Shown piece by piece: positions 8,822-16,966 of a stretch of 64,000 nucleotides of DNA. Source of the stretch: Halovulum marinum (lineage in GTDB: Bacteria; Pseudomonadota; Alphaproteobacteria; Rhodobacterales; Rhodobacteraceae); the NCBI RefSeq assembly GCF_009697225.1, contig NZ_WIND01000006.1, positions 1 through 64,000 on the forward strand, in the 5' to 3' direction. Positions within the stretch are counted from its first letter, which is position 1. The number at the start of each line of letters is the position of its first letter. Made by a program: the position numbers and the translations under genes. The notes beneath the pieces are model-generated. The model saw only the letters and a program-made list of their open reading frames with translations, was not told where the DNA came from and did not search any database.

Positions 8822-9990
8822 CAATTCTCGGAGCGTTTCGGGAAGCCAGAGGCTCAGTCCCGGGAAGAAGATCACGATCAGCATGGCCACGATCAGCGTG
8901 AACACGAAGGGCAGGATCGCGATGGCCACCCGCTCGAAGCGGATATTGGCAAGCGTGCTGGCCACGAACAGGTTGACCCCCAGCGGCGGCGTCAGGAACG
9001 CGATCTCGACCGTGACGATCAGGATGATGCCGAAGTGCACGGGATCGACGCCGTAGCTTTTCACCAGCGGGACCAGGATCGCCGCCAGGATGATGATCGC
9101 GCTGATCGTCTCCATGAACGTGCCGATCACGATCAGCATCGCGCAGATCAGCAGCAGGATCACGATGGCGCTGTCGGTGATGCCTCCGAACGCCGCGACC
9201 ACGTCCTGAGGAATACGCTCCAGCGTGACCACGGTGGCGAACAGCGTGGAACAGGCCACGATGATCATCAGCGCGCCGCCAAGGCGGACGGCGCCTTCGC
9301 AGGCCGCTTTCAGCGACGCCCATGTCAGCTGCCGGTAGACCAGCAGGCTGACAAGCAGGGCACAGACCACGGCACAGACGGCGGCTTCGACATGTGTGAA
9401 GATGCCCGAGTAGATGCCGCCGAGGATGAACACCAGCAGGAACAGCGCGAACTTCGCCTGCCAGATCAGCCGCCAGATGCTGAAGTCGGGCACATCCTCG
9501 CTGTCGGTGATCACGGCACCGGTCCGCCGCGCCTGAAGATAGGCCACAAACCAAGCAGCAGCGCGGTGAACAGACCGGGCAGCATGCCACAGATGATAAG
9601 CGGGTTGCTCGGCGGGATCATCACGCCCAGCATGCCGCCGATGGCCGAGACGCCGGCCGCGTATTGCGGCGGGTACCCGTACTTGATCAGGGCAGGTATC
9701 ATGATTGAACCGATGGCGGCCACGGTGCCCGGCCCCGAGCCGGAGATCGCCGCGAAGAACATGCACGAGAAGATCGTGACCAGCCCCAGGCTGCCCGGAG
9801 TGTGGCCGAGGGCGTGGCGGAAGATGCGGATGATGTCCTCGGTGATTCCGCCCTTCTCCATGATGTTTCCGGCCAGGATGAATCCGGGGATCGCCAGCAG
9901 CGCGAACTTGTCCAGCCCGTTCAGCACGTTCTGCGTGGCAAAGACCAGCGGCGCATCGGTGAGGTAGCTGACGGCCAGCCCCGTGTTCAC
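8822..9990 (-). pseudogene. TRAP transporter large permease DctM, broken
   Basis: The minus strand encodes most of a DctM subunit in two frames. The first part has the LLAIPGFILAGNIMEKGGI and GGMLGVMIPPSNPLII landmarks and ends at a TGA near 9511. The second part continues in the next frame (from about 9545) through a multi-helix half ending in FFPGLSLWLPETL. The shift lies at about 9540-9555. The N-terminus is replaced at about 9985-9992 by an IS110 transposase fragment fused in frame. The normal C-terminal stop is also lost, with the frame running into the ALDH region. The matching DctQ and DctP genes are absent. Confidence 0.82.
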
Positions 9991-10207
9991 CGCCACAATA
10001 CGCATGCTGGGGCGGCTGGCCGCTTCGGCTATCGCCTCGGCGTCAGCGCGGTCATTCTTCTGGCGTTTCACGAACGGCTTCACATAGGCCGCAGGGATCA
10101 GGCGCGCCTCGTGCCCATGAGACTGAGCAACCCGCCCCCAGTGATGGGACGTCGCACAGGCCTCCATCGCCACGACACAATGCGTTTGCTCCGCCAAGAG
10201 CTGATAT
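9990..10207 (-). mobile_element. IS110-family transposase remnant
   Basis: About 70 residues of the DEDD-type transposase N-domain: VVAMEACATSHHWGRV, ARLIPAAYVKPFVKRQKNDR and ADAEAIAEAASRPSMR, all typical of IS110/IS1111 enzymes. It lies between the left end of the IS256 element and the broken dctM gene, to which it is fused in frame. Neither the start nor the C-terminal half of the transposase is present, and the expected N-terminal part was not found on the far side of the IS256 element either. Confidence 0.75.
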
Positions 10208-10212
10208 AGGTA

Positions 10213-11585
10213 GTGTCCGAGCACGTGGTGGAATTTGGCACCGCGCGGACGGTGTAGCCGGGGTGGCCATCGAGGGCGTCGGTTATGGTGGAGTTTGCGG
10301 ACTTCAACCACGGACCGATGGAGACCCCGATGACCGAGACCAACATGCCCCTGATCGAGCTGCTGCAAAAGCACGACGAGGGAGACTTTCTCCGCGCTGT
10401 CACCGAGGCGGTGCTCCAGACCCTGATGGAGCACGACGTCGAAGGGCTGATCGGCGCTGGCCGCTACGAACGCGGTGACGGGCGGCAGACCTGGCGCAAC
10501 GGCTACCGAGATCGCGAGTTGAAGACCCGCCTGGGCGCTCTGAACCTGCGCGTGCCGAAGCTTCGGCAGGGCTCCTACTTCCCCGGCTTCCTCGAACCGC
10601 GCAGGACCTCGGAGAAAGCCTTGGTGGCGGTGATCCAGGAGGCCTGGATCGGCGGCGTCTCGACCCGGCGGGTGGACGAGCTGGTGCAGGCCATGGGGCT
10701 GAGCGGCATCTCGAAGAGCACGGTGTCGAAGCTCTGCAAGGATATCGACGAGCGGGTGCGTGACTTCCTGGACCGGCCGCTCACTGGTGACTGGCCCTAT
10801 CTCTGGCTCGACGCCACCTATCTGAAGGTGCGCCAGGGCGGCAGGATCGTCTCGGTGGCCGCAATAATAGCCGTGGCGGTCAACACCGACGGCCGCCGGG
10901 AGATCATCGGGCTCAGCATCGGCCCCTCCGAGGCGGAGACGTTCTGGGTCGAGTTCCTGCGCAGTCTGAAGAGCCGTGGCCTCGGCGGGCTGAAGCTTGT
11001 GATCTCGGACGCGCATACCGGGCTCAAGGTCGCCATCGCGCGGGTCTTCGAGGCGACATGGCAAAGGTGTCGCGTTCATTGGATCAGGAATGCGCTCGCT
11101 CACGTGCCGAAGAGCCAACACACGGTCGTCGCCGCCGCGATCCGCCAGGCCTTCACCCAGCCCGATCAGAAGGGTGCCCAGGAAGTCTGGCGCCACGTGG
11201 CTGACCAGCTCCGCCCCCGCTGGCCGAAGCTCGCCACCCTCATGGACGAGAGCGAGGCCGACGTGCTCGCCTACATGGCCTTCCCGGCGCAGCATCGCAC
11301 CAAGCTGCACTCGACCAACCCGCTCGAGCGATTGAACAAGGAGGTGAAGCGGCGAGCCGATGTCGTCGGCATCTTCCCCAACGAGGAGTCGATCATCCGC
11401 CTGATCGGAGCGGTGCTCTTCGAGCAGAACGATGACTGGCAGAGCCAGCACCGCTACATGCAGGTCGAAGCCTTCGCCCTCATCGATGCCGCGCAGATCG
11501 ACCCGCTTCTCAGCATATCAACGCAGGCCGCCTGAGCGATGACCTCGATTGGCCAATCCGGAATCTCCACCACATTGACGGACGT
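10213..11585. mobile_element. IS256-family insertion sequence
   Basis: The element is bounded by imperfect terminal inverted repeats: left GTCCG-N6-GTGGTGGA starting at 10215, right the complementary pattern ending at about 11583 (16 of 24 positions agree). Length is about 1.37 kb with one full transposase gene. I could not see a direct target duplication next to the ends, so either the ends were placed a few bases off or the flanks were rearranged after insertion. Confidence 0.8.
10330..11535 (+). CDS. IS256-family transposase, intact
   Basis: A 401-residue mutator-type (IS256) transposase, full length for the family. The DDE residues lie in YLWLDATY (first Asp), VISDAHTG (second Asp) and [15 protein letters not shown] (Glu); the [11 protein letters not shown] motif between them is conserved. 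The start at 10330 is preferred over 10285 and 10318 because GGAG lies six bases before it and family members begin at this point. No frameshift or internal stop is seen, so the element may still be active. It sits beside the IS110 remnant in the decayed sugar-acid locus. Confidence 0.93.
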   Translation: MTETNMPLIELLQKHDEGDFLRAVTEAVLQTLMEHDVEGLIGAGRYERGDGRQTWRNGYRDRELKTRLGALNLRVPKLRQGSYFPGFLEPRRTSEKALVAVIQEAWIGGVSTRRVDELVQAMGLSGISKSTVSKLCKDIDERVRDFLDRPLTGDWPYLWLDATYLKVRQGGRIVSVAAIIAVAVNTDGRREIIGLSIGPSEAETFWVEFLRSLKSRGLGGLKLVISDAHTGLKVAIARVFEATWQRCRVHWIRNALAHVPKSQHTVVAAAIRQAFTQPDQKGAQEVWRHVADQLRPRWPKLATLMDESEADVLAYMAFPAQHRTKLHSTNPLERLNKEVKRRADVVGIFPNEESIIRLIGAVLFEQNDDWQSQHRYMQVEAFALIDAAQIDPLLSISTQAA

Positions 11586-12402
11586 GACCGTGCGGTGCGC
11601 TTTTCGATCTCCAACTCGGCGCGAGCACTGGTGATTTTCCCCTCGGAAAGGGACAGCTTGTTTAGATCGATGCGCGCCTTGACTGGACCTGCCGCGGTTG
11701 TCGCTCCGGTCCGGTGCCCATATTAGGCGTCCCTCCATTCGAAGGCCACGGGTGATGTTCAGTCCTGGGCCGAGTGTTTTCGCCGCGGGCTACGGCGATC
11801 TCGACCTCTCGTCGCGTGTGCCGGTCGCGGCGCCAGACCGCGCCTCGCACGCGCGCGTAGCGGTCCGAAAATTGCTGCCAACGGAAGCGCGACTCGGGCT
11901 GCATTTGCCCCACGAAAACCGATGTGCTTCCCGCTTCGCTGAAGCACGTGTTCGCATCCAGCTGACCGGTAGTCCGGTGTTCGGCGAGCGGGATTAGCAG
12001 CTTGCGAACGCTGTCGACCAAGCCAGTGAGTACGGGTCGGGGTAACTACGGACCGGTCGACCAGGCGCGATAGTGGCTGACCTGGAGGCTGATGAACGGC
12101 GCGACTTCGATTCGGTTGGCGCTCGGGTTCGGCGCGAGGATCGCCAGCTCCGCGTACCAGAAGGACCACGCGATGAGCGGCTGCAGCGGAATCGCTCGAT
12201 CACCATAGGCTCGCCGCGACATGGCGGCGGGGCTGCAATCCTCGAGCAGCATGCCAATCTGCCTGCGCGGTGTCGAAGCTGTCGCGGTAGCGAGTCAGCA
12301 GCGCCACACCCTGCCGCCACAGCAGCATCCTGGTGCCATGCAGCGGGTCCGGCGCTGACGTGACATTGCATGCAGGGACGGGGCGGTTTTGGGGTCCACC
12401 GC
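11586..12402. other. Gene-poor stretch with unassigned frames
   Basis: No gene could be supported here. On the minus strand several frames change over one another (12046-12252, 11662-12021, 11759-12169) and some pieces look protein-like, for example LIAWSFWYAELAILAPNPSA, which suggests a decayed gene of about 250 residues, but no family was recognised. A short minus-strand piece next to the IS256 right end (IDLNKLSLSE) vaguely recalls the start of H-NS/HvrA-type proteins, without enough support to call it. Confidence 0.35.
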
Positions 12403-12458
12403 ATCCCCGTCAGGGGGATCATGCGCCGGCGGCGCAGTATCTCCGTCAGGAGATACTG
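12403..12458. repeat. Three adjacent hairpins, two with GTCA loops
   Basis: In 56 bp lie three perfect inverted repeats: ATCCCC/GGGGAT around GTCAG (12403-12419), GCGCC/GGCGC around GGC (12423-12435), and the 10-bp arms CAGTATCTCC/GGAGATACTG around GTCA (12435-12458). The first and third share the loop core GTCA. They belong to a larger structured block with the hexamer repeat and the long hairpin to the right. A structured RNA, a nucleoid or mobile-element binding site and a set of repeats are all possible. Confidence 0.7.
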
Positions 12459-12464
12459 AACTAG

Positions 12465-12494
12465 TGGGTGTGGGTGTGGGTGTGGGTGTGGGGG
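12465..12494. repeat. TGGGTG hexamer tandem repeat
   Basis: Five consecutive units, four exact TGGGTG and one TGGGGG, lie between two strong hairpins. The G-rich strand has runs of three to five G at short spacing, so a G-quadruplex is conceivable. The opposite strand reads Pro-His repeats in a frame that I regard as non-coding. Confidence 0.85.
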
Positions 12495-12521
12495 CAATGC
12501 CGCGGCAAAGCCGCGGCATTG
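12495..12521. terminator. Strong hairpin (12-bp perfect arms), terminator-like
   Basis: CAATGCCGCGGC and GCCGCGGCATTG flank a AAA loop, followed at once by one more GCCGCGGC palindrome (12521-12528) and, 24 bp after the hairpin, by a run of six T (12545-12550). On the plus strand this looks like a terminator with a delayed T-run. The extra palindrome and the neighbouring hairpins make a purely terminator role uncertain. Confidence 0.5.
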
Positions 12522-12668
12522 CCGCGGCATCAGTATTTTCCTTGTTTTTTCATACACTTATCAATATAACGCTCTGTATTCCGCTGGATTCCGCGACAAA
12601 AGAACGCTCTTTCTTCTGTCGCTTCTGAGTCCAGGGTCGGGATCTTCCATCGAAGGATCAGAGCAACA

Positions 12669-12776
12669 TCACCCGTCCTTGATGGCAACCCATTCGTCGA
12701 TGGACAGGCCGGCCGAACACATCAGCAGACGGTCGTCATCGGATATTCGCACGCGGGACGACGCCACACTTTCCAT
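12669..12776 (-). CDS. Possible small protein of 35 residues
   Basis: A short minus-strand frame reads MESVASSRVRISDDDRLLMC, then SAGLSIDEWVAIKDG and a TGA. It looks like a natural small acidic protein or a C-terminal remnant. It starts in an AT-richer area between the hairpin block and the repressor gene. I do not recognise it and saw no strong ribosome binding site, so it is offered only as a candidate. Confidence 0.3.
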   Translation of the reverse strand: MESVASSRVRISDDDRLLMCSAGLSIDEWVAIKDG

Positions 12777-12905
12777 CAGCTAAAGCAGGTAGCTTTCTCG
12801 CGCGGGCGCGCGGGTAGTGGTCTCTAAATCCGTTCGATCGGACGCATATCCGTGGTCCCATACAACTCACCTCCACTCGTCCCTGCAGGCTCTGGGGGTG
12901 ACCCA

Positions 12906-12920
12906 TTCGCGCATTGCGAA
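12906..12920. promoter_or_regulatory. Operator candidate O1 (TTCGC-N5-GCGAA)
   Basis: A perfect 5-bp inverted repeat with a GCATT spacer lies 63 bp before the repressor start. The same arms occur at 12951 and 13674. Repressor-type operators around an XRE gene are expected to be such short palindromes. Confidence 0.7.
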
Positions 12921-12950
12921 CACGGTTGCACTGGTCGCGGCATGGCGATA

Positions 12951-12965
12951 TTCGCAAAGTGCGAA
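12951..12965. promoter_or_regulatory. Operator candidate O2 (TTCGC-N5-GCGAA)
   Basis: The second copy has spacer AAAGT and one extra matching base pair on each side (ATTCGC/GCGAAT). It ends 17 bp before the repressor start codon, a position where binding would block the repressor's own transcription (autoregulation). Centre spacing to O1 is 45 bp. Confidence 0.72.
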
Positions 12966-12982
12966 TTATGAGGAACAGAACA

Positions 12983-13582
12983 ATGGAGCTGCGGATCCGC
13001 GAATTTCGAAAGGCGCGCGGACTTACGCTGACGGCACTCGCGACCAAGGCAGGGATCAGTCAAAGCTATCTGAGCCAGCTGGAGCGCAATGACCGTCGCG
13101 CCAACGCCGATGTTCTGGAGCGCTTGGCGGCGGGCCTCGAGGTCGAGGTTGCAGACCTGCTTGCCCCCAGGATCAGCCGCAATATCCCGGTGCTTGGCGT
13201 GGCCGGAACTGGCGGACTGATCACGCTCCAGAGTTCATGCAGCATGACGTGCCCAACATTCGTCGATCACGACAACTCGGCTGCAATTTTGATTGGCAAT
13301 CAAGGCTATGAACCCGTTTTCGTGAAAGGCGAAGCCGTTGTTTTTCGCCAGGGGCGCGACGAGGTGACTGCCGACCGGTCACGCCCGGTCATCTGCGAAA
13401 CGGTTGACGGTGATCTGCGTTTCGCACAGCTGGTGGATGGAAGCCGGAAAGCGCGCTTCACCTTGATCTCAATGGAGCCACGCTCACTGGAACGTCCGCT
13501 CTACGATGTGAAGCTTGCCTGGGCTCAACCCGCTCGAGCCTATGTCATGCCGGAAGACCTGACCTTGCGTGACACCAACTAA
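12983..13582 (+). CDS. Phage-type XRE repressor (CI/S24-like)
   Basis: A 199-residue repressor-like protein. The N-terminal HTH (residues about 3-58) includes the helices GLTLTALATKAGISQSYLSQ followed by LERN. The rest (from IPVLGVAGTGG onward) resembles the degenerate S24/LexA-like domain of phage repressors, with EPVFVKGEAVVF in the position of the core strand, but I saw no clear Ser-Lys catalytic pair, so self-cleavage is doubtful. The start at 12983 follows GAGGAAC at good spacing; 12968 is an alternative. Together with the operators and the integrase it forms a lysogeny- or island-type control module. Codon use and AT content differ from the core genes. Confidence 0.85.
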   Translation: MELRIREFRKARGLTLTALATKAGISQSYLSQLERNDRRANADVLERLAAGLEVEVADLLAPRISRNIPVLGVAGTGGLITLQSSCSMTCPTFVDHDNSAAILIGNQGYEPVFVKGEAVVFRQGRDEVTADRSRPVICETVDGDLRFAQLVDGSRKARFTLISMEPRSLERPLYDVKLAWAQPARAYVMPEDLTLRDTN

Positions 13583-13673
13583 GGCTCGCCTCGCCATCCG
13601 CGTAAATATCCTCTATTTGCAATAATCGTATCGCCCTGCGTCCTACCATGTGGAAGACTCGAGCCCTGAGACA

Positions 13674-13688
13674 TTCGCGCGTTGCGAA
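13674..13688. promoter_or_regulatory. Operator candidate O3 (TTCGC-N5-GCGAA)
   Basis: The third copy, spacer GCGTT, lies 23 bp upstream of the start of the 68-residue gene at 13712. If the XRE protein binds all three sites, it would control its own promoter and the small gene plus integrase downstream. Confidence 0.7.
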
Positions 13689-13711
13689 GCGCGTGGCGGC
13701 GGAGGGCTATC

Positions 13712-13918
13712 ATGGCAAGGAACCCCGACTTCACCCGCGCGCAGGTCGAGCGCGCCGTCACGGGGATGCTGAACGCCTTCGAGGCCAAGGGCATCAAGGT
13801 CGCCGGGGCCGAGTTTAATCCGAAAACGGGCACCGTCCGAATCTTGCGCGACGAAGGCGGCCCCGTCGCAGGCGAGACGCGAATCGATGTCACTCCGCCC
13901 TTTCGCAAGTGGGACTGA
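13712..13918 (+). CDS. Small hypothetical protein upstream of integrase
   Basis: A 68-residue protein with a helical N-terminal half (FTRAQVERAVTGMLNAFEAK) and a beta-like second half (VRILRDEGGPVAGE). I do not recognise the family. Its place between repressor and integrase, 18 bp before the latter, and its size are compatible with an excisionase-type or control protein, but it has no clear HTH. The ATG at 13712 follows a GGCGGAGGG purine tract. It probably shares a transcript with the integrase under operator O3. Confidence 0.65.
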   Translation: MARNPDFTRAQVERAVTGMLNAFEAKGIKVAGAEFNPKTGTVRILRDEGGPVAGETRIDVTPPFRKWD

Positions 13919-13936
13919 TGTCGCTGGAGGAATGAC

Positions 13937-15025
13937 GTGAGGATGCACATTGAGGGACTTCACCGGGAGGTCAGGAAAGGCGTTGTGCGCTACCGCGTCG
14001 CAGAGAAGGCGAACCCGAAGAAGCGGTGCCTGCTGCCCCGCGCGATCGACCCTCAGCACCCGCGATTTGGCGATTACTATCGCGCTTATCGGAACGGCTC
14101 GGTTCAGATCGACGCGCCCATTGAGAAGGCGGCGACGAAGCGATCGGTCGAGTGGCTCGTCACCCGCTACATCGAATTCTTCGAAAAAGAAGTGAAGGCC
14201 GGGCTCAAGTCGAAGCTGACGCTGAGCCGGCGCCGCAACCAGCTTGTGCGCCTGTGCGAGCACCCGGCCGAGAAGGGCGGCACCTACGGCGAGTATGATC
14301 TCGATCTGCCCACGGTCGCGTGGGAGCAGTTCAACCTCGATAAGATCTCAACGCCAGGCGAGGCCGACAACACCATGAAGGCCGTCCGCGCGATGTACGA
14401 GCTCGCTATGAAGCGCGGCTGGATCTCGCACAACCCGGCGAAAGGCGTGAAAGCCTACAAGCAGAACAAGGGCGGCGCGAAGCCGTGGACGCCCGAGGAC
14501 ATGAAGCAGTACCGCGAACGCCACCCGGCGGGTACGATGGCGCACCTGTACCTCACGCTCCTGATGTTCGCAGGCGCTCGGATCTCCGATGCCGTCTGGC
14601 TCGGGCCGAAGCAGTTGGCCAAGCTGAACGGCCGCACCGACCTCAAGTGGCAACCGAAGAAGAAGGGCTCGGCCCCCGTCATGCTGCCGGTGATGCCGCC
14701 GCTCGATACAGCGATCAAGGCGCAGAAGGTCGTGCATCCCGACGCCTTCATTCCGCGCGCTGACGGCCAGCCCTTCGCGAGCTCGGCCGCGCTCGGCAAC
14801 AAGGTCCGTGACTGGATCACGCAGGCTGGCCTTACGAACCGCTCCTCGCATGGCGTCCGCAAATCGGTGGCGGAGCTATTGTCCGAGAGCGGGATGACGC
14901 AGTACCAGGTGATGTCGGTGCTCGCTCACACCGAGGCCAAGTCATCCGAGATCTACACGAAAGATGCCGAACGCCGCCGCCTGGCGGAACGCGCCATGAA
15001 CGCGCTCGAAGGCTACGAGTGGTAG
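13937..15025 (+). CDS. Tyrosine recombinase (integrase)
   Basis: A 362-residue site-specific recombinase of the phage integrase family. Catalytic residues are visible: Arg215 in FAGARISDAV, His305 and Arg308 in SSHGVRKS, His331 in LAHTEAKS and the nucleophile Tyr340 in EIYTKD. Residues about 65-165 form the SAM-like core-binding domain. The GTG at 13937 follows GGAGG at 6 bp and is a good start. It would integrate or excise the element, most likely at the tRNA(CAT) gene whose 3' end lies 77 bp downstream. The gene is intact. Confidence 0.93.
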   Translation: MRMHIEGLHREVRKGVVRYRVAEKANPKKRCLLPRAIDPQHPRFGDYYRAYRNGSVQIDAPIEKAATKRSVEWLVTRYIEFFEKEVKAGLKSKLTLSRRRNQLVRLCEHPAEKGGTYGEYDLDLPTVAWEQFNLDKISTPGEADNTMKAVRAMYELAMKRGWISHNPAKGVKAYKQNKGGAKPWTPEDMKQYRERHPAGTMAHLYLTLLMFAGARISDAVWLGPKQLAKLNGRTDLKWQPKKKGSAPVMLPVMPPLDTAIKAQKVVHPDAFIPRADGQPFASSAALGNKVRDWITQAGLTNRSSHGVRKSVAELLSESGMTQYQVMSVLAHTEAKSSEIYTKDAERRRLAERAMNALEGYEW

Positions 15026-15028
15026 CAA

Positions 15029-15060
15029 TGTGTCCACCCCCCGGCCGAGGGGTGGACACA
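15029..15060 (+). terminator. Hairpin after the integrase
   Basis: Perfect 12-bp arms TGTGTCCACCCC/GGGGTGGACACA enclose an 8-base loop, starting 3 bp after the integrase stop. There is only ATTT after it, so as an intrinsic terminator it is weak. It may also mark the end of the element near the attachment site. Confidence 0.6.
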
Positions 15061-15102
15061 ATTTCCGAAAAACCCAATGTTTTCAATGATCCACGCGGCA
15101 GA

Positions 15103-15179
15103 TGGTAGGCCCGGAGGGACTTGAACCCCCAACCAAAGCGTTATGAGCGCTCTGCTCTGACCAATTGAGCTACAGGCCC
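15103..15179 (-). tRNA. tRNA with CAT anticodon (Ile2 or Met)
   Basis: A 77-nt minus-strand tRNA with acceptor GGGCCTG, anticodon loop CTCATAA, T-loop TTCAAGT and encoded CCA (15103-15105). The CAT anticodon is read as Met, or as Ile (AUA) if the C is modified to lysidine. The CTTTGGT variable-loop pattern resembles Ile2 more than elongator Met, but I cannot settle it. The 3' end faces the integrase, the classical arrangement for a tRNA attachment site. Confidence 0.92.
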
Positions 15180-15327
15180 GCCGTCGCATTCCGGTACGGC
15201 AGCTTTGCACCGCGGTCAACACGCTGCCGCCGGGCCACGTCGGCCGGGGCACATGCCATTTGCCGTTTTCATGCCCGCGCGCTTGCTCTAAGACCCGGCC
15301 CACGGGCATGCGCGAGGGCACGAGAGT

Positions 15328-16368
15328 ATGACAGACGAGCGGTTGACCTATGCCGGGGCGGGCGTCGACATCGACGCCGGGAACGCGCTGGTGGAACGGA
15401 TCAAGCCGGCGGCCGCGGCGACCGCTCGGCCCGGCACCATGGCCGGGCTGGGCGGCTTCGGCGCGTTCTTCGACCCGCGCGCGGCGGGCTATGTCAACCC
15501 GCTGCTGGTCGCCGCCACCGACGGCGTCGGCACCAAGCTGCGCCTGGCGATCGAGGCCGGGCGGCTTTCGGGCGTCGGCATCGACCTGGTGGCGATGTGC
15601 GTCAACGACCTGATCTGCCAGGGCGCCGAGCCGCTGTTCTTCCTGGACTACTTCGCCACCGGCAAGCTGTCGGTCGACGAGGCGGCGCGGGTGATCGAGG
15701 GCATTGCCGAGGGTTGCAGCCGCGCGGGCGCGGCGCTGATCGGCGGCGAGACCGCCGAGATGCCGGGGATGTACGCGCCGGGCGATTTCGACCTGGCCGG
15801 CTTCGCCGTCGGTGCGGTCGAGCGCGACGCGGTGCTGCCGGCGCATGTCGGCGCGGGCGACGTGCTGCTGGGCCTCGCCTCGGACGGGGTACACTCGAAC
15901 GGCTATTCGCTGGTGCGGCGCACGATCGAACGCAGCGGGCTGGCGCTGGACGCCCCGGCCCCGTTCGGGGACGGCCCGCTGGGCGCGGCGCTGCTGACGC
16001 CGACGCGGATCTACGTCGCTTCGGCGCAGGCCGGCATCGCCGCCGGCGGCGTGCACGCGCTGGCGCACATCACCGGCGGCGGCATCACCGAGAACCTGCC
16101 CCGCGTGCTGCCGCAGGGGCTGGGCGCCGAGGTCGACCTGTCGGCGTGGGCGCGGCCCGGGGTGTTCCGCTGGCTGATCGAGACCGCGCAGCTGGACGAG
16201 GCCGAGGCGCTGAAGACCTACAACTGCGGCATCGGCCTGATCGCGGTCGTCGCCGAGGACGCCGCGCGCGGCGTGCAGGCGGCGCTGGAAAGCGAGGGCG
16301 AGACCGTGTTCCGCATCGGTACCGTGGTCGAGGGGGCGGGCGTCCGTTATACCGGCGCCGCCGGATGA
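15328..16368 (+). CDS. purM: Phosphoribosylformylglycinamidine cyclo-ligase
   Basis: A 346-residue AIR synthetase, the fifth step of purine biosynthesis, ATP-dependent and cytosolic. Characteristic segments are [20 protein letters not shown] at the N-terminus, [11 protein letters not shown] (about residues 62-72), [17 protein letters not shown] and [12 protein letters not shown]. Length is normal. The stop overlaps the purN start (ATGA at 16365-16368), so the two are translationally coupled. The gene is the first core gene to the right of the integrated element. Confidence 0.97.
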   Translation: MTDERLTYAGAGVDIDAGNALVERIKPAAAATARPGTMAGLGGFGAFFDPRAAGYVNPLLVAATDGVGTKLRLAIEAGRLSGVGIDLVAMCVNDLICQGAEPLFFLDYFATGKLSVDEAARVIEGIAEGCSRAGAALIGGETAEMPGMYAPGDFDLAGFAVGAVERDAVLPAHVGAGDVLLGLASDGVHSNGYSLVRRTIERSGLALDAPAPFGDGPLGAALLTPTRIYVASAQAGIAAGGVHALAHITGGGITENLPRVLPQGLGAEVDLSAWARPGVFRWLIETAQLDEAEALKTYNCGIGLIAVVAEDAARGVQAALESEGETVFRIGTVVEGAGVRYTGAAG

Positions 16369-16958
16369 GCCGGACCCGCGTCGCGATCCTGATCTCGGGC
16401 ACCGGCTCGAACATGGTCCGGCTGGTCGAGAGCATGCAGGCCGGGGACCATCCGGCCGAGGCGGCGCTGGTGCTGTCGAACCTGCCCGCGGCCAAGGGGC
16501 TGGAGACCGCCGCCAGGCTGGGCGTCGCGACGGCGGTGGTCGACCACCGCGGCAAGGCGCGCGCCGAATTCGAGGCCGAGCTGGACGCCTGCCTGCGGGC
16601 GGCCGGGATCGAGCTGGTCTGCCTGGCCGGGTTCATGCGCATCCTGTCCGCCGGGTTCGTGCTTGGCTGGGAGGGGCGGATGCTGAACGTGCACCCGTCG
16701 CTGCTGCCGCTGTTCCGCGGGCTGGACACCCATGCCCGCGCCATCGAGTCGGGCATGGCGATCCACGGCTGCACCGTGCACGAGGTGACCGCGGACCTGG
16801 ACGCCGGGCCGATCCTGGGCCAGGCGGTGATCCCGATCCTGCCCGAGGACACGCCCGAAAGCCTGGCGCAGCGGCTGCTGCCGGTCGAGCACCGGCTTTA
16901 TCCCGAGGCGCTGCGCCGCTTCGCCGCCGGCGAACGCGCACCGTTCGCGATCCTCTGA
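16365..16958 (+). CDS. purN: Phosphoribosylglycinamide formyltransferase
   Basis: A 197-residue GAR transformylase using 10-formyl-THF. The N-terminal [12 protein letters not shown] loop binds phosphate. [11 protein letters not shown] carries the catalytic Asn and His, and the Asp follows in [13 protein letters not shown]. The GCTVHEV segment between them is conserved. It is normal in length and coupled to purM by an ATGA overlap. Together they provide two steps of the purine pathway from one transcript. Confidence 0.96.
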   Translation: MSRTRVAILISGTGSNMVRLVESMQAGDHPAEAALVLSNLPAAKGLETAARLGVATAVVDHRGKARAEFEAELDACLRAAGIELVCLAGFMRILSAGFVLGWEGRMLNVHPSLLPLFRGLDTHARAIESGMAIHGCTVHEVTADLDAGPILGQAVIPILPEDTPESLAQRLLPVEHRLYPEALRRFAAGERAPFAIL

Positions 16959-16966
16959 GGCGCGCG

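Noticed and set aside
11600-11700. H-NS/HvrA-like start (IDLNKLSLSE) on the minus strand
   Set aside because: The similarity covers about ten residues and no continuing frame fits the family.
11994-12557. Minus-strand frame with PHPHPHPHP repeats
   Set aside because: The repeat comes from the TGGGTG hexamers and hairpins read as codons; the rest changes character at once and no start or family is convincing.
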